Positions 51,517 through 60,437 of a stretch of 64,000 nucleotides of DNA are shown in pieces. Below the pieces are notes generated by a model. It worked only from the letters and a program-made list of their open reading frames with translations. It was not told the origin of the DNA and made no database searches. Position 1 is the stretch's first letter; every line of letters starts with the position of its first letter. The stretch covers positions 2,046,001 through 2,110,000 of the forward strand of contig NZ_CP043450.1 in assembly GCF_003286415.2 (NCBI RefSeq). Direction: 5' to 3'. Source of the stretch: Mucilaginibacter rubeus (GTDB taxonomy: Bacteria; Bacteroidota; Bacteroidia; Sphingobacteriales; Sphingobacteriaceae). Position numbers and translations under genes: made by a program.

Positions 51517-52626
51517 ATGAAAATGAAAAAATTTATATACATACCATTCCTGGTTTTACTTGCGGCCTGCTCAAGTAAGCCTAAAGATAAAAAGGCCGAG
51601 CTTGCCGATCTGAAAAAGCAGCAATCAGATATCAATTCAAAAATTGAGAAGCTGCAGTCTGAAATGGGCACTACCGATTCGGCAAAAAGCACTGACGTAA
51701 GTGTTACTGAAGTAAAAACGGGCAATTTTACCAACTACGTTCAAATACAGGGTAAAATAGATGCGCAGGATAATGTTACTGCCTATCCGCAAATGCAGGC
51801 TGCCATTACCGCGCTTTATGTAAAACCAGGCCAACATGTAAGCAAGGGTCAGATCCTTGCACAGCTTGATAATAGCGTTATGCAGCAAAACATCGCTCAA
51901 AGCGAAGCTCAGGTAAGTTTAAACCAACAACTATTTGATCGTCAAAAAAATCTTTGGGACCAAAAAATAGGTACCGAAGTACAATATCTTCAGGCTCAAA
52001 CCACCTTACAAAGCAGCCAGAAAGCTTTAGCATCGTTAAAAAAGCAATCGGCCTTGTATCGTATCATATCACCCATAAACGGTACTGTAGATCAAATGGA
52101 CCTGAAACTTGGGCAGAGCGCGACACCGGGCCAAACAGGTATCCGTATTGTTAATGCCGATGTTTTAAAAGTAAAGGCTGATGTTCCCGAATCATATGCG
52201 AGCAGCGTAAACACCGGTAACGATGTTAAGATCTTAATTCCGGATGCTAACGATTCATTAGTTACCAAAGTAACATTTGCCGCTAAAGCTATTGACGCTA
52301 CATCACGTAGTTTTGGTGTTGAGATTAAACTGCCGGTACGCAGCACATTGCGCCCTAACATGACAGCTATTTTAAAAATAGCCGACTATTCAAAAAATAA
52401 CACCATCTCTGTACCTGTAAAAGCGGTACAGAAGTCAGAAACCGGCGACCATGTTTTTGTAAACCAGAATGGTATTGCAAAACAGGTAAACGTAAAATCA
52501 GGTATTACTTATGGCGGCCAAACCGAGATATTATCAGGTTTGAAAGCCGGCGACCAATTGATAGTTGAAGGCGCAACAGAGGTTGAAGACGGCGATAAAG
52601 TCAAAGTTGTTCAATCGGCCAATTAG
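51517..52626 (+). CDS. RND efflux periplasmic adaptor (lipoprotein, AcrA/MexA-like)
   Basis: This 369-residue protein has a lipobox (LLAACSS, lipidated Cys18), so Lgt would modify it. After a short coiled stretch (ELADLKKQQSDINSKIEKLQ) come the lipoyl-like halves (VTAYPQMQAAITALYVKPGQ, HVSKGQILAQLDNSV), a helical hairpin and the beta-barrel and membrane-proximal parts (LRPNMTAILKIADYSKNNTI). It links the TolC-like channel and the RND pump. The genes lie 27 and 25 bases apart. Confidence 0.93.
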   Translation: MKMKKFIYIPFLVLLAACSSKPKDKKAELADLKKQQSDINSKIEKLQSEMGTTDSAKSTDVSVTEVKTGNFTNYVQIQGKIDAQDNVTAYPQMQAAITALYVKPGQHVSKGQILAQLDNSVMQQNIAQSEAQVSLNQQLFDRQKNLWDQKIGTEVQYLQAQTTLQSSQKALASLKKQSALYRIISPINGTVDQMDLKLGQSATPGQTGIRIVNADVLKVKADVPESYASSVNTGNDVKILIPDANDSLVTKVTFAAKAIDATSRSFGVEIKLPVRSTLRPNMTAILKIADYSKNNTISVPVKAVQKSETGDHVFVNQNGIAKQVNVKSGITYGGQTEILSGLKAGDQLIVEGATEVEDGDKVKVVQSAN

Positions 52627-52651
52627 TTATTAACCAATTGATCTGTTCATT

Positions 52652-55600
52652 ATGAAAGATGTAAAGAAAGAATTTGGCCCTTCAAGTTGGGCTATTGATA
52701 ACAAAACGGCCATTTATGTGCTCATGTTCCTGATCACGGTGCTTGGCCTTGTAAGTTATAACCGCTTGCCTAAGGAAAACTTTCCGGATATAGCACAATC
52801 AAAGGTGTTTATCACAACAACCTTTGCCGGTCAGTCTCCGCAAAATATCGAGAACCTGGTAACACGCCAGATAGAAAAGCAGCTGAAATCATTAAAGGGA
52901 TTGAAGAAAGTGACTTCAAACTCGGTTCAGAATGTTTCTATTATTACTGCCGAATTTCAGGCTAATATTGATATCAAGGATGCAAAAATAGACGTAAAGG
53001 ATAAGATTGACCAAGCCAAGAAGGATCTCCCGCAAAATGATAATAATTATACCGATCCTGTTGTTTCGGATATTAACGTTGCCGATCTGCCTATTTTATA
53101 TATCAATATTTCAGGTAATTATGATCTGAAAAAGCTAAAGGAATATGCTGATATATTAAAAGATGAAATTGAAAGCTACAAGGAAATTTCAAAAGTTGAT
53201 GAGGTAGGTGCTTTAACTCCTGAAATACAGGTTAATGTTGATATGAACAAGATGGCTGCCGCGCAACTAAGCCTGCCGGACATTAGTACAGCCATTGGTT
53301 ACGAAAATATATTGTCATCAACAGGTACTGCTAAAACCGACGGCGTTCGCAGAACCATTGATATTAAGCAGGATTTTAAAAATGCCGATGAAGTGGCTGC
53401 CATGGTGATCCGTAACCCTAAAGGGCAGGCTGTTTATTTAAGGGATATTGCCGAGGTTAAGGACTCGTTTTTAGAGCAGGAAAGTTATGCAAGGTTAAAA
53501 ACCAATGATAATCCTAACTTCAAAAATGTAATTACCCTTAACGTAAGTAAAAGGGCGGGCGAAAACCTGATTGAGGCTTCTGATAAGATCAACGAGTTGA
53601 TCAAATTGAAGCAGAAAACGGTTTTCCCTAAAGGCTTGGATATTGTTGTTACGGGCGATCAGTCAGATAAAACGCGTACAACACTTAATGACTTAATTAA
53701 CACCATCGTTATCGGCTTCCTTTTGGTTACCGTTATCCTGATGTTTTTTATGGGCACAACCAATGCTATTTTCGTAGCATTATCTGTACCCTTGTCATGT
53801 TTTATTGCGTTCCTGGTGATGCCTGCCATTGGTTTTACACTCAATATGATCGTGTTATTCTCGTTCCTGCTGGCGCTGGGTATTGTGGTGGACGACGCCA
53901 TCGTAGTAATAGAGAACACACACCGTATTTTTGCCAATGGGAAAGTGCCAATTAAAGAGGCTGCTAAAATGGCGGCAGGAGAGGTGTTCCTTCCGGTATT
54001 TTCAGGTACCATGACCACTTTGGCTCCGTTCGTGCCATTGGCTTTCTGGAACAGTTTAATTGGGCATTTCATGTTCTTCCTGCCAATTACATTGATCATT
54101 ACTTTGTTGGCATCGTTAGTGGTAGCTTATATCATCAACCCTGTATTCGCGGTTGATTTCATGAGGCCTCACCATGACGGCGAGCATGATCATCCTAAAT
54201 TTGACAGGCCTACAAAAAGAGCCATGATATTTTTGGCGATTGCTGCAGTTATTGGCTACCTGATGAACGTTGGCATTGGAAACCTGATGGTGTTGATCAT
54301 GGTATTGTACCTGATTAACCATTTCTTCCTGCTGCGCGTTATCGATAGGTTCCAGAAAAATGCCTGGCCTAAATTTCAAAACTGGTATGCCAAATGGCTT
54401 GAGCGTGCCGTACGCAGGCCGGTAACCGTTCTGGTCGGAACTATCGGCTTATTTATTTTTGCAATTTTCCTGATGGCCGTACGGGGTAAAACGCCCGAAT
54501 TTTTTCCATCGGGCGACCCTAACTTTGCCTATGTGTACATTACTTTGCCTATCGGTACCGATCAGGCTTATACCAATGAAGTAACCAAACAGATAGAAAA
54601 GCGCGTTGCACAAGTAGTTGAGCCTGATAAGGATATCGTGTCGTCAGTTATTTCAAACGTAACAAAAGGGGTTACCGATCCTACTGATGAAGATCAGGGC
54701 GATTATGAAAATAAAGGTAAGGTTACCGTAGCGTTTGTTGAATTTGGTAAACGTAACGGTAAGGATACCAAAAAGGTATTAGCCAACATCCGTGCGGCTG
54801 TACAAGGGATTCCCGGTGCAAAAATAGCTGTTGCACAGGAGAGCAGCGGTCCTCCGGTACAAAAAGATATCAGTATTGAGATAGTGGGTGATAACCTGGA
54901 TACGCTGGTTGCTACCGGCAACAGGCTTAAAAGTTATTTGGCTAAGCAAAATATTGCTGGTATCGAAAACCTGATTGCCGACGTGCAAAGCGATAAGCCA
55001 GAAATTGTGTTTGATATAGATCGTGAGCGTGCTAACCGTGAGGGAGTATCTTCTCAGCAAATCAATCAAAACCTGTTTACCGCAATTTATGGTTGGAAGG
55101 CAGCCGATTTTCGCAATACCCGCGAGGACGATTATAAAATCATGGTAAGGACCTTGCCAAGTCAGCGCAGTAATATTGATGAGATCAAAAACCTGAAAAT
55201 TACATACCGTGATATGGCCATGAGTGGCGCGATACGCCAGGTGCCAATATCGGCTTTCACTGATGTGCGCTATACCACCACTTACAGTAATATCAAACGT
55301 AAACAACAGCGTAGGGTGTTAACGCTTGGCTCAAATGTAATTAAGCCAAATAATCCTAACGAGGTTAATGCCAATATCCTTAAAGCGATAAATAACTTTA
55401 AGAGGCCGGATAATGTGACTATTCGTCAGGGCGGTGGCCAGGAAGACCAGATGGAGGCCATGACCTTTTTGTTGTCGGCACTTGCAGTATCTTTCGGGTT
55501 GATCTTGGTTATTTTGATGATCCAGTTCAACTCAATCGGTAAAACGCTTATCATTATTAGCGAGATCTTCTTTAGTATTATAGGTGTATTGCTGGGCGTC

Positions 55601-56074
55601 AGTGTGTTCGGTATGACCATGTCTATCGTAATGACCGGCGTTGGTATCATCGCTTTAGCGGGTGTGGTTGTTCGTAACGGTATCTTACTGGTTGAGTTTA
55701 CTGATATGCTGCTTGAACAGGGCGTGAGCATTCACGATGCAGTAGTTGAAGCCGGCCATACCCGTATGACACCGGTATTACTTACAGCAACTGCCGCTAT
55801 TTTAGGTTTGATACCGCTGGCGGTTGGTTTCAATATCGACTTCGTAGGTTTGTTTACCCATTTCGAACCGCATATCCACTTTGGCGGCGATAACGTTGCT
55901 TTCTGGGGCCCATTGGCGTGGACAATGATCTTCGGTTTGGGGTTTGCTACGGTTATTACACTGATACTTGTACCTTGTTTATACCTGATCCGTTATAACC
56001 TTAAAGCAAGGTTATTCGGCAAAAAATCTGTTGAACCTAAACATGCGGCGGTGTTAGAACCAGAAGTAGTTTAA
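52652..56074 (+). CDS. RND-family efflux pump (AcrB/MexB-like)
   Basis: This 1140-residue inner-membrane proton antiporter has 12 expected membrane helices and two large periplasmic loops. The N-terminus (AIYVLMFLITVLGLVSYNRL) and the helix-4 region GIVVDDAIVVIENTHRIF carry the proton-relay aspartates Asp414 and Asp415. GVVVRNGILLVEFTDMLLEQ near the C-terminus is typical of the AcrB family. It is slightly longer than AcrB because of insertions near residues 505-560 and 1070-1090. The likely job is export of drugs or lipophilic compounds. Confidence 0.94.
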   Translation: MKDVKKEFGPSSWAIDNKTAIYVLMFLITVLGLVSYNRLPKENFPDIAQSKVFITTTFAGQSPQNIENLVTRQIEKQLKSLKGLKKVTSNSVQNVSIITAEFQANIDIKDAKIDVKDKIDQAKKDLPQNDNNYTDPVVSDINVADLPILYINISGNYDLKKLKEYADILKDEIESYKEISKVDEVGALTPEIQVNVDMNKMAAAQLSLPDISTAIGYENILSSTGTAKTDGVRRTIDIKQDFKNADEVAAMVIRNPKGQAVYLRDIAEVKDSFLEQESYARLKTNDNPNFKNVITLNVSKRAGENLIEASDKINELIKLKQKTVFPKGLDIVVTGDQSDKTRTTLNDLINTIVIGFLLVTVILMFFMGTTNAIFVALSVPLSCFIAFLVMPAIGFTLNMIVLFSFLLALGIVVDDAIVVIENTHRIFANGKVPIKEAAKMAAGEVFLPVFSGTMTTLAPFVPLAFWNSLIGHFMFFLPITLIITLLASLVVAYIINPVFAVDFMRPHHDGEHDHPKFDRPTKRAMIFLAIAAVIGYLMNVGIGNLMVLIMVLYLINHFFLLRVIDRFQKNAWPKFQNWYAKWLERAVRRPVTVLVGTIGLFIFAIFLMAVRGKTPEFFPSGDPNFAYVYITLPIGTDQAYTNEVTKQIEKRVAQVVEPDKDIVSSVISNVTKGVTDPTDEDQGDYENKGKVTVAFVEFGKRNGKDTKKVLANIRAAVQGIPGAKIAVAQESSGPPVQKDISIEIVGDNLDTLVATGNRLKSYLAKQNIAGIENLIADVQSDKPEIVFDIDRERANREGVSSQQINQNLFTAIYGWKAADFRNTREDDYKIMVRTLPSQRSNIDEIKNLKITYRDMAMSGAIRQVPISAFTDVRYTTTYSNIKRKQQRRVLTLGSNVIKPNNPNEVNANILKAINNFKRPDNVTIRQGGGQEDQMEAMTFLLSALAVSFGLILVILMIQFNSIGKTLIIISEIFFSIIGVLLGVSVFGMTMSIVMTGVGIIALAGVVVRNGILLVEFTDMLLEQGVSIHDAVVEAGHTRMTPVLLTATAAILGLIPLAVGFNIDFVGLFTHFEPHIHFGGDNVAFWGPLAWTMIFGLGFATVITLILVPCLYLIRYNLKARLFGKKSVEPKHAAVLEPEVV

Positions 56075-56094
56075 AATAAGGCTAATAGATATAG

Positions 56095-56128
56095 AAACGG
56101 CCATGTTAAGTTAGCATGGCCGTTTTTG
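56095..56128 (+). terminator. Terminator of the RND operon
   Basis: AAACGGCCATG (56095-56105) pairs perfectly with 56115-56125 across a 9-base loop, followed by TTG. It lies 20 bases after the pump gene and before the convergent gene at 56141. Confidence 0.85.
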
Positions 56129-56140
56129 TTATACCAGGTT

Positions 56141-56686
56141 TTAATATTTGAATTTATTGATGATGCCTTTTAAGCGTAATTGCTTAACCAGTTTGTTGAA
56201 TTTGCGTTCATGTTTGCCGCCTGCATCTAAGGCATCAAAAGCTAATCCCGCTGCAACTGCATACACCGCATGATGTAATGCATCTATAGCGATGGCTTGT
56301 GACTTTTCTTCTGTGATAGGAGGAGCAGCTTTAAATTTAGGTAACATTACCAACGCTGTACCCCAAATAGCAGTAAAATGTACCGCGGTTGCCGGCCAGC
56401 CTTTAAGCCCGGTTAGTGATAATAAGCCGCGTGAAACTCCCCATATTGTACCATAAGTCCAATGAATTTCCTGTGATAGTTTGGGTTTTTCCTCTTCTGT
56501 AGCAGGTTTAACCCCTGTAGTTTCTTCAGCTACTTTGAGTGTTGCTTCGCTTGGCTTACGTTTAGTTATTTTCATTTCTATCATTTGCGATAGCGTAATG
56601 GCCGCCGTTGCCGCGAGCCCCGCCAAAAGGCCTTTTCCAATGGCTGAGCCAAGTTGGCCAAGGGCATTGTTTTCATGTATTCTCAT
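56141..56686 (-). CDS. Hypothetical membrane protein
   Basis: This 181-residue protein has hydrophobic, glycine/alanine-rich segments (LLAGLAATAAITLSQMI, GWPATAVHFTAIWGTALVML, ALHHAVYAVAAGLAFDAL) and a basic C-terminus (KLVKQLRLKGIINKFKY). Three or four membrane passes are likely. It resembles the poorly known YagU/DUF1440-type proteins but I am not certain. It is divergent from the DUF4126 gene with about 110 bases between. Confidence 0.6.
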   Translation of the reverse strand: MRIHENNALGQLGSAIGKGLLAGLAATAAITLSQMIEMKITKRKPSEATLKVAEETTGVKPATEEEKPKLSQEIHWTYGTIWGVSRGLLSLTGLKGWPATAVHFTAIWGTALVMLPKFKAAPPITEEKSQAIAIDALHHAVYAVAAGLAFDALDAGGKHERKFNKLVKQLRLKGIINKFKY

Positions 56687-56797
56687 AGTTTTTAATGTTG
56701 ATGTGTTTAAATAACACGCGCATTTGATAATTGATTTGTATTTTTAATCAGAACATTACGGGGTATTGTTAGTTCTTTAAAAAATGTTTTGAAGCAA

Positions 56798-57283
56798 ATG
56801 AAACTTAAAATATCACAACCATTTTGGCCGGTGATTGGCATCGGTACATTAGCCGGAATGCGTACCTTATCGGCTCCTGTTATAACTACTCATATACTTA
56901 GTACTCATCCATCAAAAAAACTGGAGAAATCGCCGTTGAGATTCATGCAATCAACAACCGTAGCAGCTGTTTTGAAGGTCTTATCGGTTACCGAGCTTAT
57001 CGCCGATAAATTACCATCAACACCGAACCGAATAGAGCCGGCAGGCGTAGCCGGCAGAGGTTTGTCAGGTGCTTTGGCCGGTGCAAGTATTTATAAAGCT
57101 GTTGGTGGTAAAGCCTTAGCCGGAGCATTGATAGGAGGGGCGACAGCAATAGCGGCAACCTACGCAAGCTATTATCTACGCAAAAATATAGTTAAGGCTA
57201 ACCATGTCGCCGATCCGTTGATTGGCGCAGCCGAAGACGCTTTGGTAATTGGGGCGGGCATCAGCTTAAGCAAATTGGTTTAA
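56798..57283 (+). CDS. DUF4126-family membrane protein
   Basis: This 161-residue protein starts at the ATG 56798 (MKLKISQPFW); an in-frame TTG is 9 bases upstream. Typical family parts are GTLAGMRTLSAPVITTHILS, ELIADKLPSTPNRIEPAGVA and the glycine-rich GRGLSGALAGASIYKAVGGK. The function of the family is unknown. Its TAA overlaps the TAA of the convergent MscS gene in the tetramer TTAA. Confidence 0.85.
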   Translation: MKLKISQPFWPVIGIGTLAGMRTLSAPVITTHILSTHPSKKLEKSPLRFMQSTTVAAVLKVLSVTELIADKLPSTPNRIEPAGVAGRGLSGALAGASIYKAVGGKALAGALIGGATAIAATYASYYLRKNIVKANHVADPLIGAAEDALVIGAGISLSKLV

Positions 57284-58407
57284 GCTCCTGTGGCAGGTTG
57301 AATATATTTTTCAAGTTCGCCCAAGTTGCTGAGTTCGTTACGTGAACGCGGCAAGCTGCCGGGGAAATTCTTTTGGATAAAAGTGATGAGGTTTTCGCGG
57401 ATATAGCAACGCAGGTCGAAAGCGTTTGACGAGGTGCTTGCGCTCATCAATACCCTGATTTCGATAGTATGCTCCCGTACGTCGGTTACCTGTACTACTT
57501 TAACCCGTTTATCCCAAAGGGGGGATTTTACAATCAACCGCTCAAACTCCTCACGGATGGCATCAACCGGAACGGTGTGGTCCATATATAAAAATACAGT
57601 GCCCAATATATCCGCAGAAGTGCGCGTCCAGTTTTGAAAAGGCTTTTGGATAAAATAATTGATGGGCAGTATCAGTCGCCGTTCGTCCCAGATCTTTAGT
57701 ACAACATAAGTGAGGGTAATCTCTTCTACACGGCCCCATTCGCCTTCAACAACCAAAACATCATCAATGCGGATAGGTTGCGTAAAGGCTATCTGAAAAC
57801 CGGCCAAAAGGTTGCCTAACGAGCTTTGTGCCGCGAAACCAACAATGATACCACCTATACCAACACCTGTGAGCAGGCCTGTACCTATCTTACGCATACT
57901 TTCAAAACTAAGCAGGATAATAGCAATAGTCAAGAAGATGATAGTTACCACGATGATCTTGCGGATAAACTGAATCTGCGTTCGCACCTTACGTTCTTTC
58001 AGGTTATCAACCTTATTAAGGTCGTAAGTGTGATAGATGTAATCTTCCAAAATGCGAACAGAGCGCACAATAAGGCCTGCAAATGATATGGTAAGCAAGA
58101 TCTCTATGGTTTTATCAAGCGGCTGATAATAGAGTTTGTTCATCCGCAGTAACGGCGACAGTAGATTAAACAGGAATAGCGGTATAAAATAAGCTACTGC
58201 CGGGCCAAGGTTTACAATTATTGATCGTAGTATGGAGTAGTCAGTGTCTTTGCGTTGAGCGTAGATCCGGAATAATTTTGTAATGATAAATTTAGTGACG
58301 AGACCAATAAGTATTGCCGAAGCGATAATGATTAAATTCCAGGCAAAGGCGGGAATCCGTTGCGAAAACTCAAGCAAATCGGGTGGTAATCTGTTTCCAA
58401 TATCCAT
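57280..58407 (-). CDS. MscS-family mechanosensitive channel
   Basis: This 375-residue protein has an extended set of N-terminal membrane helices and the MscS pore and beta domain: GLLTGVGIGGIIVGFAAQSS, LGNLLAGFQIAFTQPIRIDD, VVEGEWGRVEEITLTYVVLK, RRLILPINYFIQKPFQNWTR. MscS channels open when membrane tension rises in osmotic downshock. The ATG at 58407 is preferred over the TTG 6 bases upstream. Confidence 0.93.
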   Translation of the reverse strand: MDIGNRLPPDLLEFSQRIPAFAWNLIIIASAILIGLVTKFIITKLFRIYAQRKDTDYSILRSIIVNLGPAVAYFIPLFLFNLLSPLLRMNKLYYQPLDKTIEILLTISFAGLIVRSVRILEDYIYHTYDLNKVDNLKERKVRTQIQFIRKIIVVTIIFLTIAIILLSFESMRKIGTGLLTGVGIGGIIVGFAAQSSLGNLLAGFQIAFTQPIRIDDVLVVEGEWGRVEEITLTYVVLKIWDERRLILPINYFIQKPFQNWTRTSADILGTVFLYMDHTVPVDAIREEFERLIVKSPLWDKRVKVVQVTDVREHTIEIRVLMSASTSSNAFDLRCYIRENLITFIQKNFPGSLPRSRNELSNLGELEKYIQPATGA

Positions 58408-58523
58408 AATCAAAAAATTGGTGTCCCCTATAAAATAGTTGGAATGTAAAATTGTTTTAGCAAATGCCCTGCGGAAGGGTGTTGCTACATTTATTTGATG
58501 AATTTTTGATAGTTTTGTTAAAA

Positions 58524-58550
58524 AAGTCAGGAAATCGATTGTATTGACTT
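58524..58550. promoter_or_regulatory. Inverted repeat upstream of a TetR gene
   Basis: AAGTCA (58524-58529) and TGACTT (58545-58550) form an inverted repeat. A -7-like TAGTTTTG (58510-58517) lies just before it and the TetR ATG 34 bases after it. It is a possible autoregulatory operator. Confidence 0.4.
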
Positions 58551-58584
58551 ATTTGTTTACCTGTTTTTAAGCAAAATTTTTCAC

Positions 58585-59202
58585 ATGGCAGCAGCTAATG
58601 ACCAGCAGGATATTAAAAGGGAGAAAATTTTAGAGGCCTCGCACCAGCGTTTTTTACATTATGGTTATTCAAAAACAACCATGAACGAAATAGCCGGTGA
58701 CTTATCCATGTCAAAAGCTTTGCTTTATTATTATTTCCCGGATAAAAGTCAGCTGTACATTGCCGTAATGCGCAAGCTTGCTACCGACTATCTAAAAACG
58801 CTTGAGAACAGGTTAGATAGCTTTACTAACTTAAAAGAGGCATTCAATTTCCAGGTAAATACCCACCACGAGTTTATCGTTAATAACTATAACTTTTTTG
58901 ATTTTTTCAGGCTTAATGAACAAAACCTGCCCGAAACCATCTGGCAAATAGTGGGCGAAGTGCATAGTGCCGAATTGAACCTGTTAAGTAATGCGATTAA
59001 GATTGAAGTTGAGAAAGGTGCGATAAAGCCGGTAAACAACCCTGAAGAGATTGTTGACGTATTGATGGATGCTCTACATGGTATCAGGGTTGGGGCCATA
59101 TCTCAAAAGAAAACCAACTTCCCACGTAAGGAACACCTCGAAGAAATCCACACCAAAAAACTGCTTCTGCTTGATATTTTTATCAAGGGGCTAATGGCCT
59201 AA
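58585..59202 (+). CDS. TetR-family regulator
   Basis: This 205-residue protein has the helix-turn-helix KILEASHQRFLHYGYSKTTM then NEIAGDLSMSKALLYYYFPD, and a helical ligand domain of the TetR_C kind. No transporter or enzyme is beside it; the neighbours are MscS (divergent) and OsmC (convergent), so its target is not visible here. A palindrome upstream may be its own operator. Confidence 0.88.
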   Translation: MAAANDQQDIKREKILEASHQRFLHYGYSKTTMNEIAGDLSMSKALLYYYFPDKSQLYIAVMRKLATDYLKTLENRLDSFTNLKEAFNFQVNTHHEFIVNNYNFFDFFRLNEQNLPETIWQIVGEVHSAELNLLSNAIKIEVEKGAIKPVNNPEEIVDVLMDALHGIRVGAISQKKTNFPRKEHLEEIHTKKLLLLDIFIKGLMA

Positions 59203-59390
59203 AGTCATCTGAAGGTATAAAAAGCCTGTACTGTCAGTTAGCCGTCAAATGAATTGCCGGTTTAATACTGTGCCTGCTACTTATGGGTATATTTGTGTCT
59301 GCAAGTAATCTAACAGGCTGGTAATTACCTTTTTGTTTAATTATTTACAGATACTTCTTTTTTAAGAGGTGATTGTTTTAGAGTGATTTA

Positions 59391-59424
59391 GCCCGCGTAG
59401 CTTTTTGCCGCGCGGGCTTTTTAT
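59391..59424. terminator. Terminator between TetR and OsmC genes
   Basis: AGCCCGCG (59391-59398) pairs with CGCGGGCT (59412-59419) across a 13-base loop and runs into TTTTTAT. The T tract overlaps the last codons of the OsmC gene on the other strand. It lies about 190 bases after the TetR stop. Confidence 0.75.
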
Positions 59425-59834
59425 GCGCTGATATTTGTGTTAATTTCGATATTGCCAATCAGTATTTTATGAACCGGACAAGCGTTCGCTATTTTAAGTA
59501 ACCTGTCCCGTTGCTCATCATTAACTTCGCCTTTAAAACTGAGTTTGGTTTCTATACGTGTGCCGCTTAAAGTTTTATACATCTCAATATCAGCTTTAAT
59601 TTCTTCTACCGGCCACATTTTCCGGTCGATATACATGCGCAGGGTAATAACGGTACAACTTGCAAGGCTGGCCAGCAATAAGCTGAACGGGTTCATGCCG
59701 GTGTTGCTGCCATTGGCTTTTAAAGGTTCGTCGGTGATGAGCCCGTGGCCGCCGCTATTAACTATTGTTTGATACTGAGTATGCCCTATAAATGCTGTGG
59801 CACTTTCAATCAACTCAATTCCGGTTTCTTCCAT
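59421..59834 (-). CDS. OsmC-family peroxide reductase-like protein
   Basis: This 137-residue protein has the OsmC/Ohr fold with both redox cysteines: Cys60 (LASLASCTVITLRMYIDRK) and Cys119 (IANACPVHKIL). Such proteins reduce organic hydroperoxides, often with a dithiol or bacillithiol-type partner. It is the first of two OsmC-type proteins in the window (the other is at 62711). They share little sequence beyond the cysteine regions, so they are not recent duplicates. Confidence 0.93.
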   Translation of the reverse strand: MEETGIELIESATAFIGHTQYQTIVNSGGHGLITDEPLKANGSNTGMNPFSLLLASLASCTVITLRMYIDRKMWPVEEIKADIEMYKTLSGTRIETKLSFKGEVNDEQRDRLLKIANACPVHKILIGNIEINTNISA

Positions 59835-59945
59835 AAAGCCATTATATAAAATTTACGGTTAGTCTTTAGTCTAAAGTCATAAGTTCCAAGTTAAAAAGTC
59901 AAGGAACCTGATTCTTGATTTTCGACTTAATGCTTCTGACTTTAT

Positions 59946-60365
59946 TTATTCAGAGCTTTCGTTAATATCTACCAGTGCCCAGCTTTTTTTAAGGTATTTA
60001 GGGCCACCGTTGTACTTCAGCAGTACCTCAAAATTGGTTCGGTTTGTTTCGCCTTTGCTACCTTTCGAAAGTACGTATGATTTAATGATAAAAATAGAAT
60101 CGGCCTTTTTACCAAACTGGTATTTATCATCGGGGAACGAAATATTGCTGTTACGTATGGTTGGCGTAACAAATTCAGTAGCTATTTTAAAAGCGTCTTC
60201 GGCAGTGGGTGCTTTACTGAACGAAAGTACTTCTGAAACGCCACCCGATGTAGCAAATTTGGCCATAATAAATATAAATATCAGGCCGGCAATCACAATG
60301 GCGTACACGCCTTTCATAGCACGCTTTTTTTTAAGGTGCTTTTCCTTAAGGTAAGTTTGAGTCAT
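59946..60365 (-). CDS. Hypothetical membrane-anchored protein
   Basis: This 139-residue protein has a basic N-terminal tail (KEKHLKKKRAMKG), one membrane helix (VYAIVIAGLIFIFIMAKFA) and an extracytoplasmic domain (DAFKIATEFVTPTIRNSNIS, LKYNGGPKYLKKSWALVDIN). The tail domain has the look of the cysteine-free cytochrome-c-oxidase assembly-like family but I cannot confirm it. It is 72 bases downstream of the SpmAB gene on the same strand. Confidence 0.6.
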   Translation of the reverse strand: MTQTYLKEKHLKKKRAMKGVYAIVIAGLIFIFIMAKFATSGGVSEVLSFSKAPTAEDAFKIATEFVTPTIRNSNISFPDDKYQFGKKADSIFIIKSYVLSKGSKGETNRTNFEVLLKYNGGPKYLKKSWALVDINESSE

Positions 60366-60437
60366 TAGTTTAAAAAAGGGTGCGATAAAAGTAGCAATTT
60401 AATTGATGAATAAAAGCAACCCTTTGTTAAACAGCCC

